Source: Caldicoprobacter oshimai DSM 21659 (GTDB lineage Bacteria; Bacillota; Clostridia; Caldicoprobacterales; Caldicoprobacteraceae). Taken from it: a stretch of 64,000 nucleotides of DNA. The stretch spans positions 434,001 to 498,000 of the forward strand of contig JAGB01000001.1 of assembly GCA_000526435.1 (NCBI GenBank), in the 5' to 3' direction. The notes under the pieces are model-generated. The model did not search any database, was not told the origin of the DNA, and saw nothing but the letters and a program-made list of their open reading frames with translations. Each line of letters begins with the position of its first letter. Position 1 is the first letter of the stretch. Shown one piece after another: positions 34,916 to 44,954 of the stretch. Both the position numbers and the translations under genes were made by a program.

Positions 34916-36674
34916 AGTGCTCTCCCTCCATTTGTCCAAATAACACCGCTTTTACCTTAACGGTTACTGTTATACCCCCGTACTCATTGTCCTCAAAATT
35001 AAGTCCACAATCTTCTCCAAAATAGAGTTTCAATCGCTCGTTCACGTTTCGTATGCCATATCCTCTATTTTCTAATATCTCATTCTCTAACAACATGCTA
35101 TTAAGACTTTCTACATCACCGCCTTTGCCGTTATCGCTAACTTCCAAATACACGTATCTATCGTCTTTCCAGGCCTTTATTTCGATTAAACCTTTATAAT
35201 CTATTCCATCAAAGCCATGATTTATAGCGTTTTCCACCAGAGGTTGAAGGGTAAGTTTTATTATGGTGTAGGGAAGTACTTCCTTATCAACATGAAATTT
35301 AACATCAAATTTATTCTTTAATCTAAATTTTTGTATAGTTATATAACTCTTCACTTGTTCTAATTCGTTGGCAATGGTGATAAACTCCCTCCCTTTATTT
35401 AAGCTGTATCGAAGAAAATTTGCCAGTGAATTGACGATAAGGCTTATATCATCCACGCCGTATTTTATAGCTAGCCAGTTTATAGAATCAAGGGTATTGT
35501 ATAAAAAATGTGAATTTATTTGGGCTTGTAACGCTCTGAGTTCAGCTTCTTTTTCTCTACGGCTTTGTTCGCTTACTTCTTTTAAGAGATGCCGAATTCT
35601 TTTTACCATTTTGTTGAAGCTGCTGTAAATCTCGCCTATTTCATCATTTGAATGTACAGAAACCTCGGTATATTGATCAACATCGAAATTCTTCATGCAA
35701 TCGGCCAAAGCATGTATGGGACCTGATATCCTATAAGAAATAAATATAGATGATATTAATGCTACAACAAGACTGATGGCCCCTATTAGAAAGAGGGTAT
35801 TTCGTACAATTCCTATATTTTCTACTAATTCAACGGTAGGCACCATCCCTATTAACTTCCATTTTGGACCACTAAGTTCCTCATATACTATTAAGTACTC
35901 TTTATCATTCAATGTCTTAAAAATACTACCGTTAGCACTCCTATATATTTCAGAAAAAAACGTTGGTTCTTTGTCCAATATCTTTACCAATTCATTCTCT
36001 GTGCGCGTTATTATCTTATCATCGTCTACCAGAAATACCCTTCCCGTTTTCCCGATCCTTATTTTATCAATTTCTCCAAGAAACTGATTTGTATCTACCT
36101 TGGCCTGTATTATTCCTAATGAGCGGTTCGGATCATTAACATCTACGATCAAACGTGCGGCACAAACTTGATCTTTATGGGCATACCAATATATTCTTCC
36201 CCCCATTTCAACAGTATTTTTAAACCAATCCTCCTGCTCGACACTTCTGCTTGAGAATATATAGTTACCTGAGCGTACGGATGGATAGTTGCTTTTACCA
36301 AATGTAAATAGTTGAATTGAAGAAGTTTTCTTTCTAAAAATATCAGCACCTAATACGATGCGTTCCAAATTTTTAATATCCCTGTTTAATTGAAAATTAT
36401 CGTTAGGTTGTTGAGTCCTTAATATGTTTTGTACAGTATCGTTAACATGTATCTCCAGCAGCACATTTTCTACATCGCGCATATAGGACTCTAGATTATT
36501 TTTCGCCTGTATAATAAGTTGGGTGGTAGAAGCCTCCACCTGCTGCTTTATTACAACAGTCGACCTTTGAAACGCAAAACCACCAAATATAGACAAGGCT
36601 AATAATAATATTATAAAGTATGACAACATCAGCTTGTCCCGCAAAGGTAAATCATTTAAGAACTTTGTAAACAT
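34890..36674 (-). CDS. YesM-type sensor histidine kinase
   Basis: The protein has about 594 residues: a first membrane helix (about 12-35), a large extracellular dCache-like sensor domain (about 40-290), a second helix (near 295-315), a HAMP domain, then the His_kinase domain with the phospho-acceptor His in QINSHFLYNTLDSINWL and an ATPase domain (LQPLVENAINHGFDG, DNGKGG, GYGIRNVNERL). The start is uncertain: the ATG at 36674 is 14 bases after AAAGG, whereas a GTG at 36686 is only 2 bases after it. It senses an extracellular sugar or its binding protein and phosphorylates the regulator encoded downstream. Confidence 0.93.
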   Translation of the reverse strand: MFTKFLNDLPLRDKLMLSYFIILLLALSIFGGFAFQRSTVVIKQQVEASTTQLIIQAKNNLESYMRDVENVLLEIHVNDTVQNILRTQQPNDNFQLNRDIKNLERIVLGADIFRKKTSSIQLFTFGKSNYPSVRSGNYIFSSRSVEQEDWFKNTVEMGGRIYWYAHKDQVCAARLIVDVNDPNRSLGIIQAKVDTNQFLGEIDKIRIGKTGRVFLVDDDKIITRTENELVKILDKEPTFFSEIYRSANGSIFKTLNDKEYLIVYEELSGPKWKLIGMVPTVELVENIGIVRNTLFLIGAISLVVALISSIFISYRISGPIHALADCMKNFDVDQYTEVSVHSNDEIGEIYSSFNKMVKRIRHLLKEVSEQSRREKEAELRALQAQINSHFLYNTLDSINWLAIKYGVDDISLIVNSLANFLRYSLNKGREFITIANELEQVKSYITIQKFRLKNKFDVKFHVDKEVLPYTIIKLTLQPLVENAINHGFDGIDYKGLIEIKAWKDDRYVYLEVSDNGKGGDVESLNSMLLENEILENRGYGIRNVNERLKLYFGEDCGLNFEDNEYGGITVTVKVKAVLFGQMEGEHYDKSTDSR

Positions 36675-36787
36675 TATAAATTTCACAACCTTTCAAGCTT
36701 AAGCTCATTACACTTCTCATTTAGCGATGACAAGATTTGACTTCTCCCCGCCCTGGAAGGGGCGAGGATTCTTGACAGCTCCGAATT

Positions 36788-37543
36788 TCAGGCCGTCTTC
36801 CCTACTGGGTGGATATTCCACTCAATAGGGCAACACAGGTGTGGTGTGTACCTCACACCTGTGGGGCAAGCCAATAGCCCTACTACCAGGCTTAAAGAGC
36901 CTGTATACTTCCTGTATATGTTTATCGCTCCCACTCCATCCCTATGATATCTAAAACCACAGCTTTTGCATTCATAGTTCCTGTTTTCTGGCTTGTTTTT
37001 GCTACCACACACAGGACAACTCTGTGATGCTACTTCAACCACAATGTGAAGATAATATTTCTTCTTGTCTTGATGGAAAATCAGCTCTGCATACTTGGGA
37101 GCACCTTTTAAACAACACCCTTTTATAACCATTGGTGCTTGTTCCTTCCCATTTGACAAAATCAAGTCCCCATCTTTAAAATGAATTGCGCTTTTCTTAA
37201 AAACCACTTTATTATACTTCTTGCTCCTGAATGGTGGTCTTATATTGGATGTATCTTGGCCCTTCTTCTTTGCCTTTTGTAATCTTTTCAGGTATGCCTG
37301 ATATGCAGTCCAAAACTGCTGGTATGCTGCCTGTTTGCTTTGACTGTGAAGTTTAAAACTCTTTTGATGCAGCCACCATTCCATATACTGGTCAAATGTC
37401 TTTCTCGAAACATTTATCCCTTTTGTTTGCATCCTTTTAAAAAAATTTACTGCTTTAGAGTAGATTTTACCAGATACCATTGAAATTTCTCTCGCTAAAC
37501 CTTGATATTCCTCTGGAACTGACAAAATATATGTCTTATCCAT
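36788..37543 (-). pseudogene. tnpB: tnpB with an internal in-frame deletion of the RuvC-I/II region
   Basis: The frame encodes 251 residues, against about 370-400 for TnpB. The N-terminal part is normal (ILSVPEEYQGLAREISM to KYYLHIVVEVA, residues 1-172). The sequence then jumps directly to the zinc finger (Cys176, Cys179, Cys192, Cys195) and the end of RuvC-III (HRDGVGAINIYRKY, Asp202). The stretch that should contain the first catalytic Asp (GVDLG type) and the catalytic Glu is missing, so it cannot be a nuclease. The deletion is in frame and the start is intact, so a shortened protein could still be made. Confidence 0.85.
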
Positions 37544-37804
37544 CCTTTTCTACCTTCTTCCATTGGCTCTCTATATACTTCTTGACGGTTTCGGCAGATA
37601 CATCACCTGCACTTGCCACAAAGTATGCTCTTGTCCAGACAGAATCTCTTTGTTTGTACTGGGGAAACTTTTGTCCTATCTTCCTGCCAGTAGCGCCCTT
37701 TATAACATTAATAAGTTCGCTTGGAGAATACCTTACTTTGGTATCTAAACAAAGTGGTAGTTGATTAGGAATTTAGCATGTCGTGTGGATTTGTAGGTAT
37801 TCAT
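37536..37804 (-). pseudogene. tnpA: tnpA (IS200/IS605 Y1 transposase) with an internal deletion
   Basis: An ATG at 37804 opens MNTYKSTRHAKFLINYHFV, the usual TnpA N-terminus, followed at once by TAG. In the next frame the C-terminal part reads LDTKVRYSPSELINVIKGAT, later VWTRAYFVASAGDVSAETVKK and the catalytic tyrosine KKYIE. About 60 residues in between are gone, including the HUH metal-binding motif. The stop TAA lies inside the tnpB start region (ATGGATAA). The gene cannot make an active transposase. Confidence 0.8.
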
Positions 37805-37915
37805 TCTAAACCAACCTTCTTAATTCCAAGATTTGGTTTAATTATATCATACTTGGTTCTCAATTTCAACCCTTGCATTCATCACCGCCCTACAAGGACG
37901 AGGCTTTCTGCAGAA

Positions 37916-38180
37916 TTCTTGTAAATTTAAAAAGATATCTAATACACTATCTAATACAAAGTATAGACAAAATTCAGCGATAATGCAACCAATGAAAAAT
38001 CAAGAGGGACCTTCGACGTTGTCGTCAAAGGCCCCTCAAAAAGGACTCACCACTTAAGGTATGAGCGCCTGGATATGCTTAAAAGCAATATCCTGTGGCA
38101 AGTCCTTGTAGTCTTATTATATGCAGCAAAATCGAAAATACACATGGTAATATTTGTAGAATGTTAATGTACATTGAACA
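37916..38180. other. Intergenic stretch with a candidate rhamnosidase terminator
   Basis: Apart from an imperfect hairpin at 38004-38037 (GAGGGACCTT pairing with AAAGGCCCCTC) I see nothing here. On the minus strand the hairpin follows the rhamnosidase gene by about 145 bases and is followed by TTGATTTTTC, so it may end that transcript. Confidence 0.5.
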
Positions 38181-40859
38181 TCATTTAAGCGCAACATCAG
38201 ACCTTTGCATTTTATACCTAAAGGCATACTCCCCAGATCCTATTTCCACTTTCACACCATCATCAACTGTTTCATGCTCTAATATTCCTTCTGCCTCTGT
38301 CAATTTTTTGCCGCTCTCATAAACCGCATCAGATGTAGCAAACGGCAACACCACAGTAGCAGTTGTATTGTGAGGCACGCATACCGATATTTCTATACAG
38401 CCGTCCTGTATCCTCCACTCAGATTTGATCTTTCCGTACATCGATTTTAGCTCGGCCTTTGCATAGGTCAACCCCTCACCCAGCGTTGGCCTGATGTATA
38501 TATGCTTATATCCGGGCCTTTCTTCATCCGTATCAATTCCAGCCACCACCCTGTAAAGCCAATCTCCAATGGAACCATAGGCATAATGGTTGAAAGAGTT
38601 CATATCCGGACTCCAGAAAGAGCCATCTGGCTTAATCCCATCCCAGTGCTCCCAAATGGTGGTTGCACCCTTAGTCACCTGATACAGCCATGACGGGTAA
38701 TCGGTCTGCAAGAGCAGTTTGTAAGCCACATCGCTGTAGCCGTTCTGGCTCAGTACATGACATAAATAAGGCGTACCCACAAAACCCGTAGTCAAATGGT
38801 ATTTATTTTTCTTGATGTAGTCCACCAGCGTATCGATGGTGCGCTTGCGGTCCTTTTCTTCTATAAGGTTAAACATAAGGGCAAGCACATGAGCGGTTTG
38901 AGTTGGAACCGCCAACCTGCCGTTGGGCGTCACAAACTCTTTCCTGAAGGCATCCACTATATTTTCATACAGCTTTGAGTATTCTTCTACATCCTCGGTT
39001 TTACCGAGAACTTTGGCGGCTTTCACAAGCAGGCTTGTGGAATACGCATAAAAAGCCGTAGCAATAAAATCAGTTGCAGTAGCTCCTACATAGCTTCCAT
39101 CTTTTGCATCCAGCCCTAGCCAGTCGCCAAAATGAAAGCCGGTATTCCATAAGTACTCATTATCCCCCTGCCGCCTTATATATTCCACCCAGGCTTTCAT
39201 GCTCTCATACTGCTCTTCAAGAATCCTCTTGTCGCCATAGCATAAATACACCGTCCATGGGCATATCACAGCAGCATCTCCCCATGCAGCCGAAGAATGA
39301 TGGTCATCGCCCAGGACATTTGGAATTACAAAAGGCACTCCACCATCGCTCAGCTGATCAGCCTTCAAATCCTTAAGCCATTTTGTAAAGAATGCAGCAA
39401 CGTTCATGTTAAAGCAGGCAGTTCGGATGAACACCTGTGCATCTCCAGTCCAGCCAAGCCGCTCATCCCTTTGAGGGCAATCAGTGGGAACATCGAGAAA
39501 ATTACCCCTTTGTGACCACAAAATATTTTGCTGAAGTCGATTAATCAATGGATTTGAACACTCAAAACTTCCTGTTAGTTCCATATCCGAATGTACTACC
39601 ATTCCAACAAAATCATCGAGAGAAGGTTGTCCTGGATATTCCACCAGCTTTACATATCTAAAACCATGGAATGTAAAATGCGGCTCAAATACCTCTCTGC
39701 CTATGCCCTTTAAAATGTACTCAACCGTTTGTTTGGCTTTCCGCAGATTTGCAGTATAAAAATTGCCGTCTTTATCCAATACCTCTGCATGCTGCAGCAC
39801 CACCTTGCTTCCCACAGGCCCTTCTACCGCAAAACGCACCCAGCCCACCATGTTCTGCCCCATATCCAAAACCGTCTCGCCGGCAGGGGTTGTCAAAATA
39901 GCTACAGGTTTAATCTGTTGAACAATGCGAACAGGCGGCCCTTCCTGGGCAACTATTATGTCCTTAGGTTTATCCAATTCCTCTACATTGTACCAATCAG
40001 AATCGTCGTAATCCGCTTCATCCCAGCCCGGCTTTTCTAATCGAGCATCATAGATTTCACCATGATAAATCTCGGACATAAGAATAGGGCTCGTAGAAAC
40101 CTTCCAGCTCTTGTCTGATACAACCACCTGTTCCCTGCCATCTTGATAAGTGATATGAAACTGTATAAGAGCCGCCAACCTATCGCCGTATATATTTCTT
40201 CGGCCTTCCCAAGCAAGGTTGCCTTTGTACCATCCATTGCCCAGTATAACGCCAATAGCGTTTTGACCCTGTTTAAGCAGCTCGGTTACATCATAGGTTT
40301 GATACTGCAGCCGCTTGTTATAGCTGGTCCACCCGGGCGTAAAGAAGAAATCCCCTACCCTTTTACCGTTTAAACGAAGCTCATACAGGCCGAGGCTGGT
40401 GGCATATATCCTGGCAGATTTTACTTTACCATTGACTTCAAAGACCTTTCTCATAATGGGACAAGCTTGTAAGTTTGGTGAACCGTCTTCCACATTCGGC
40501 GTAATCCAGCTGGCAACCCATTCGCTGGCATCCAAAAGCCCCATTTCCCAAAAAGCCGTTTCACTCCACTTGGATACTCTGTTCTTCCGATCCCATACCC
40601 GTACTCTGTAATAATACCGTGTACGTGATTTCAGCGGCTCACCTTTGTACTCGACATGTATCGACTCATCGGAGTCAACCTTTCCTGTATCCCACACGAT
40701 GCACTTAAATTCCTCATCTGTGGAGACCTGCATCTGGTAAGCGGTCTGCAGAACATTTCGTTCATCTGACTTTATGACCCAGCTTATCCTGGGGTTTTTC
40801 ACGTCAATGCCTACAGGATTGTACTTATATTCACACCTCAAATTATATACTTCAAGCAT
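38181..40859 (-). CDS. Alpha-L-rhamnosidase, glycoside hydrolase family 78
   Basis: The protein has 892 residues, normal for bacterial GH78. It has the N-terminal fibronectin-like domain (NPRISWVIKSDERNVLQTAY), the lectin-like D domain (ARIYATSLGLYELRLNGKRV, FFTPGWTSYNKRLQYQTYDV), and the (alpha/alpha)6 barrel with the catalytic region FLDVPTDCPQRDERLGWTGD (acid residues of the DERxGWxGD motif) followed by TTIWEHWDGI. A C-terminal beta domain closes the protein. No signal peptide, so it acts in the cytoplasm on imported rhamnosides, such as pectin RG-I fragments or plant glycosides. Not in tight operon with neighbours; a 170-base gap lies upstream. Confidence 0.95.
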   Translation of the reverse strand: MLEVYNLRCEYKYNPVGIDVKNPRISWVIKSDERNVLQTAYQMQVSTDEEFKCIVWDTGKVDSDESIHVEYKGEPLKSRTRYYYRVRVWDRKNRVSKWSETAFWEMGLLDASEWVASWITPNVEDGSPNLQACPIMRKVFEVNGKVKSARIYATSLGLYELRLNGKRVGDFFFTPGWTSYNKRLQYQTYDVTELLKQGQNAIGVILGNGWYKGNLAWEGRRNIYGDRLAALIQFHITYQDGREQVVVSDKSWKVSTSPILMSEIYHGEIYDARLEKPGWDEADYDDSDWYNVEELDKPKDIIVAQEGPPVRIVQQIKPVAILTTPAGETVLDMGQNMVGWVRFAVEGPVGSKVVLQHAEVLDKDGNFYTANLRKAKQTVEYILKGIGREVFEPHFTFHGFRYVKLVEYPGQPSLDDFVGMVVHSDMELTGSFECSNPLINRLQQNILWSQRGNFLDVPTDCPQRDERLGWTGDAQVFIRTACFNMNVAAFFTKWLKDLKADQLSDGGVPFVIPNVLGDDHHSSAAWGDAAVICPWTVYLCYGDKRILEEQYESMKAWVEYIRRQGDNEYLWNTGFHFGDWLGLDAKDGSYVGATATDFIATAFYAYSTSLLVKAAKVLGKTEDVEEYSKLYENIVDAFRKEFVTPNGRLAVPTQTAHVLALMFNLIEEKDRKRTIDTLVDYIKKNKYHLTTGFVGTPYLCHVLSQNGYSDVAYKLLLQTDYPSWLYQVTKGATTIWEHWDGIKPDGSFWSPDMNSFNHYAYGSIGDWLYRVVAGIDTDEERPGYKHIYIRPTLGEGLTYAKAELKSMYGKIKSEWRIQDGCIEISVCVPHNTTATVVLPFATSDAVYESGKKLTEAEGILEHETVDDGVKVEIGSGEYAFRYKMQRSDVALK

Positions 40860-41030
40860 TTTGTCTACCCCCTAAACTTTTAGTCGTAACATTACTTAAT
40901 AACGTTATCTCGGTGCTAATATACTGTCTCCAAAGTGGAGAAATTTTTGTTGACTCACATTTTGGTTGGAAGTTAAGACGGACCTCAATTTAAAGTTACC
41001 ATTTATTTACATAAATCTCAGGGAGTCGAT

Positions 41031-42923
41031 TTATTCCCACGGCAAGCGGCATTCTACTATATCGCTCATGCCATGATAATACGGATGTCCTGTAGCCAAT
41101 GTGAAATGAGCGTCTATGGGTTTATCCTGACGGGTTGGTTTTATAATAAATTGGTTCCATCCTTCTTTTAACGATACATCAGCATAGCTTGCTCCGTCGC
41201 CGCTGTAGTTAGGCCTGGGTATGCGTTCCTCAAGCGCTTCATGCACTTTTTTACCGTTAAGCCACAGCTCCATGGGACAATTAGAAGACACCCCAGCACG
41301 GCCTGTTCGCTCTTCTGGGCAGTACACATAATGACAGAGATAGATGCTGCCAGGCTTTCCTTCAAAGTATTGTTCCACCGGCAGAACATTGTCTATAAAA
41401 TCAACCGCTCTCCAGTGTCTAACATCATCGCTTTGAGGATTGAAGTCTGCATCAACTGGCGATACCAACCAGCGCTTACCGCCCAGCAACACCAGCGGTA
41501 TATCTTCGCTCTGCGGCCTCCCCTTTATTTCAATATGTATGCTACCACGATTGGACTGGTTTATAAAAGTGATGTCATCTACAGTTATGCGATAAATAAG
41601 CTCTGTTTTACCTTTAGCCGGTAGCTTTACGCCTTTTAAAAGATCAGGCTCACATCTCCACCCTTGTGGCAGTTTCATGCTCACATCGGCTGTTAGATCC
41701 ATAGGCCTCGGGTTCTCCAATATAACCTTTATGCTTTTGGCCTCTCCTGCCCTTATAACGGGATGGTCCACATAGTCCACTGCCGCTTTTATTGTGGTGA
41801 TATCGAAGGCCACCTGCGTAGCTGGCAGATTCCACAGGGACTTTATATCATCCGATGCATACAGTGCCGAAACGTCCAAACCTCGCAAATCGGTAACATC
41901 ATCGTCTATCACGATCTCGGCATTATTGTAGGCTAATACCCTTTTACCCATATTACAGGTACGCCTTGTGAGCTCATCCAGGTCTTTGGGTACTTCCAAG
42001 TTGATTATGCCGCCCCATGAAGCATTGGTGGTTATCTTATCGCTGAGCGGTGCCGCCCATTCCTGAGGTATGCCTTTAGTACCATACATTATACCCAGTA
42101 TTGAGCCCAGTGTAGCTCCCGTGCAATCGGTGTCATAACCACAATTTACCGCTTTACATATGGCATCTGCGAAATTCTCTCCATACAGCCACCCTATGGT
42201 TTGAAAGCCCAGATTAACCGGCGAGTATTGAGCTATGGGACTGTAGCATTTATGTAGCACATAGTTCCTGGCCTCTTTCCAATCCATACCTTTGTTATAG
42301 GCTCCTATAGCGCTCCTTATGGCCAAAGCTGTCTGCGAATTCTCAGGTATATATGATAACCCTATTTCCAGTAACTTATCGCGGTCATCTATTATAAACG
42401 CAGCCGACTCTACAGCAGCGTTAAACATTTCGCCATACACCGATTCACCGCCCGCATGATCCACGATGGCATCCTCATATGCATATCTTGCGGCTATGTT
42501 TGGCCTCCCTGGTGCTATACAGGCCCAAATCTCAGAACGTATTGGACAGCCCATGCAGTCTTTAAACCAGTTGTTATAATACCCAGACACATGAGGCAAT
42601 AATCCAAGCCGCAGGTTGGTTTTATGCAGCCCATACTCGTCGAAATTATATTGGATACAATCCAACCAGTATTCAGCCAGATCGCGAGCTTTTATATTGG
42701 GTCCTCGCTCCTCTAAAGCTTTCAGCCATATGAGCTGTATCTCTAAATCATCATTGGGCATGCCTCCCTCTTTAAGCTGTGGATACCACCACACATCAAA
42801 CATCTCTTCCTGGCCATAAGCCCGTTCCAGTGGCGTACCCAGAGTTCCGCCACAATTTTTACCCAGCCAGCATGCATAGACCTTATCATAATAATCGTGC
42901 CAGCTTAGTTTGATAGTTGTCAT
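41031..42923 (-). CDS. ADP-ribosylglycohydrolase-family protein with an extra C-terminal beta domain
   Basis: The protein has 630 residues. The first 320 or so form the ADP-ribosylglycohydrolase/DraG-like helical domain, with metal-binding acidic motifs MPNDDLEIQLIW (Asp58, Asp59) and NCGYDTDCTGATLGSILG. The rest (about 370-630) is beta-rich and contains an Ig-like stretch (VILENPRPMDLTADVSMKLP) and a galactose-binding-like end (MELWLNGKKVHEAL, KEGWNQFIIKPTRQ). Proteins of this architecture often sit in glycan-use loci rather than with nitrogenase, and some may hydrolyse N- or O-glycosides other than ADP-ribose. It lies between the rhamnosidase and rhamnose isomerase genes on the same strand. 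Confidence 0.85.
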   Translation of the reverse strand: MTTIKLSWHDYYDKVYACWLGKNCGGTLGTPLERAYGQEEMFDVWWYPQLKEGGMPNDDLEIQLIWLKALEERGPNIKARDLAEYWLDCIQYNFDEYGLHKTNLRLGLLPHVSGYYNNWFKDCMGCPIRSEIWACIAPGRPNIAARYAYEDAIVDHAGGESVYGEMFNAAVESAAFIIDDRDKLLEIGLSYIPENSQTALAIRSAIGAYNKGMDWKEARNYVLHKCYSPIAQYSPVNLGFQTIGWLYGENFADAICKAVNCGYDTDCTGATLGSILGIMYGTKGIPQEWAAPLSDKITTNASWGGIINLEVPKDLDELTRRTCNMGKRVLAYNNAEIVIDDDVTDLRGLDVSALYASDDIKSLWNLPATQVAFDITTIKAAVDYVDHPVIRAGEAKSIKVILENPRPMDLTADVSMKLPQGWRCEPDLLKGVKLPAKGKTELIYRITVDDITFINQSNRGSIHIEIKGRPQSEDIPLVLLGGKRWLVSPVDADFNPQSDDVRHWRAVDFIDNVLPVEQYFEGKPGSIYLCHYVYCPEERTGRAGVSSNCPMELWLNGKKVHEALEERIPRPNYSGDGASYADVSLKEGWNQFIIKPTRQDKPIDAHFTLATGHPYYHGMSDIVECRLPWE

Positions 42924-43436
42924 AGGAACACCTCTTTCTAAAACTCATATTCACTTTTTTTCGATATGTAAACAACCGTATAACAGTGTGACTTTCCATT
43001 TCCTTGACCTGACTTGCTACAGAAGAAAAAAACTTTCTTTCTCATCTTCAATAAAGCACTTTTAAACAAGGCACTTTGCATATATATAAGTGGCAATTGC
43101 TTTCACAAATATGCTAACTTAACATAATTCAGTAATACAAGAATTGCTTTCTAAAACCAGAAGTGACTCTTTCCATTGCGCATTGTCGAAAACAGATGTG
43201 GTCATATAGCCATTTTATATAGTGCAGTTATGGTTACGATTTCATAGACGTAACGTGGACCACAGAAGCATTATAGGCTGAAAATAAAATTCAGCAGGAT
43301 ACAGTCTTCCACGATGGTCCGGCATCCTCAGTAGTTTTATAGGCTCAACATAAAAACGCAAAAAGAAAAAGCCCCTGCTTCATCCATCAGCACAGCTGTA
43401 AAACTGTAAACTGCTGATGTCCACAGGCATGAACCT
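42924..43436. other. 513-base intergenic region before the ADP-ribosylglycohydrolase gene
   Basis: No convincing gene. On the minus strand, just after the rhaI stop, CATCAGCA (43385-43392) pairs with TGCTGATG (43412-43419), and GGGGCTTTTTCTTTTT follows, a likely terminator for rhaI. Two short similar stretches (TATAGGCTGAAAATAAAA near 43274 and TATAGGCTCAACATAAAA near 43339) are repeated. Promoter and operator sites for the downstream gene presumably lie here. Confidence 0.45.
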
Positions 43437-44657
43437 TTATTCCCAACCCTGTCCGCCTATGCCTCTTTCCAAAATCTTTTCGCCATAGCCGCTTTCCAAG
43501 TATGCCTTCATGGGATCAGGCGCCAAACCCATCTCTTCACGCACCGCTTCAAGCAAAGGCGTTACGTCGCATTCAAAGGCCTCACGCACTGCAGCCTCTG
43601 CCGCCATGACGTCGTTGCGCATTTGCGCCTCTTTCAACACCTCGCGATTCACCAGCAAAGCCTTAGCATATGCCGTCTGCACGTTCAGCACCGAGCGGAT
43701 CATGGCGGGTATCTTGGGCTCTATGTTGTGGCTTTGGTCAATCATATACGCTATATTTTCTGCCGTCTTTGCTGTCTTAGGATCAAGGCTGGCGGCCACC
43801 AGCTCGTTGAAAATCAGGAACAACTCATAGGGATTGATGGAGCCCACTATCAAATCGTCATCGGCATACTTTTTGTTGTTAAAATGAAAACCTCCAATCT
43901 TTCCTTCATCCAGCAGGAATGCCACAATGTGTTCCACGTTGGTTCCCAGCGGATGGTGTCCTAGGTCTACCAGCACCTGAGCCTTTTCACCCAGCTTCAT
44001 GGCAAAGGCATAAGCCATTCCCCAATCGGCTATATCAGTGTGATAAAAGGCCGGCTCAAAGAATTTGTATTCAATCAAAAGCCTCATATCGCTGTCCATG
44101 GCATTGACGACCTCGAACAGCGCTTCTTCAAGCCAGTTCTTGCGCGCACGGATATCTCCCTGCCCGGGATAATTGGTTCCGTCGGCAAGCCACAGGCTGA
44201 TTATCTTGGAATCGACTTTTCGAGCAATCTCTATGCATTCCATGATATGGTCTATAGCCTTTCTCCTTACGGCAGCGTCGGTATTTGTGAGGCTCCCGAA
44301 TTTATAATCATCGTCTTGAAATAAGTTGGGGTTGACCGCTCCTATCTTCAATCCCAGACTGGCCGCATATTCCTTTACTTTTTCAAAGTCATCCACTTTG
44401 TCCCATGGAATATGAATAGCCACGGTGGGACACATCCCGGTTACCTTGTGCACCTGAGCGGCATCCTCCAGCTTCTCAAACAGGTTTCTTGGTACTCCTC
44501 TTTGCTTGAAAACCTTAAACCTCGTCCCCGAATCTCCATATCCCCATGAAGGTGTCTCCACCTTAAAGTTTTTGAGCCTCTCCTTTACCCACTCTACATC
44601 TATACCCCTGTCTTTCTGCCTCTGCTCCCACAAAGCATATATTTGATCTCTCGTCAT
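43437..44657 (-). CDS. rhaI: L-rhamnose isomerase, RhaI type
   Basis: The protein has 406 residues from the ATG at 44657, eight bases after AAAGGAGA. It belongs to the TIM-barrel isomerases related to Pseudomonas stutzeri RhaI rather than E. coli RhaA. Conserved stretches: [60 protein letters not shown] (metal-binding Glu and others), [19 protein letters not shown] and [20 protein letters not shown]. It converts L-rhamnose to L-rhamnulose for the kinase encoded upstream. Same strand as rhaB with an ASRT-like gene between. Confidence 0.95.
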   Translation of the reverse strand: MTRDQIYALWEQRQKDRGIDVEWVKERLKNFKVETPSWGYGDSGTRFKVFKQRGVPRNLFEKLEDAAQVHKVTGMCPTVAIHIPWDKVDDFEKVKEYAASLGLKIGAVNPNLFQDDDYKFGSLTNTDAAVRRKAIDHIMECIEIARKVDSKIISLWLADGTNYPGQGDIRARKNWLEEALFEVVNAMDSDMRLLIEYKFFEPAFYHTDIADWGMAYAFAMKLGEKAQVLVDLGHHPLGTNVEHIVAFLLDEGKIGGFHFNNKKYADDDLIVGSINPYELFLIFNELVAASLDPKTAKTAENIAYMIDQSHNIEPKIPAMIRSVLNVQTAYAKALLVNREVLKEAQMRNDVMAAEAAVREAFECDVTPLLEAVREEMGLAPDPMKAYLESGYGEKILERGIGGQGWE

Positions 44658-44954
44658 ACTCACATTCTCCTTTCTGCTAAAATAGTTTTGTTTGTATTAG
44701 ACTTTATTTTTATACAAGCAATTTTAAATACAATTCACGAATTGCAACTTATAGTCTTGATTGCGATTAAAAAATTAAACATCAAGAGCTGCTAACTTAA
44801 TCTTATCAATGTCAACCTTACAAACCTTACAAGCTGTCTTCTTAAACAAAAGCTTCATTTGCATCAGCACTCACTGTACATTGGCCTGTGTTGTCCGCTG
44901 TTCACCCTCCAATTTCTTTTGTACCCACTTATCGTTTTCAAATAAAAACTCTAA
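44658..44954. other. Intergenic region upstream of rhaI
   Basis: AT-rich stretch of about 300 bases without a convincing gene, hairpin or riboswitch. A promoter for rhaI could be here but no clear consensus stands out. Confidence 0.4.

Larger units (their letters stand above)
36727..37915 (-). mobile_element. IS200/IS605-family element with internal deletions in both genes
   Basis: The element holds remnants of tnpA (37536-37804) and tnpB (36788-37543) in the normal overlapping order. Both ends keep related hairpin-forming sequences: CCCCGCCCTGGAAGGGGCGA at 36747-36766 and CACCGCCCTACAAGGACGAG at 37883-37902. IS605-type elements use subterminal hairpins for single-strand transposition, so the ends may still be mobilised by a transposase from elsewhere. 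Boundaries are estimated from these hairpins. Confidence 0.7.

Noticed and set aside
36788-37543. The short TnpB as a TldR-like nuclease-dead regulator
   Set aside because: Such regulators keep full length with point changes in the active site. Here the middle of the protein is deleted, and the neighbouring tnpA is also broken, so decay is more likely.
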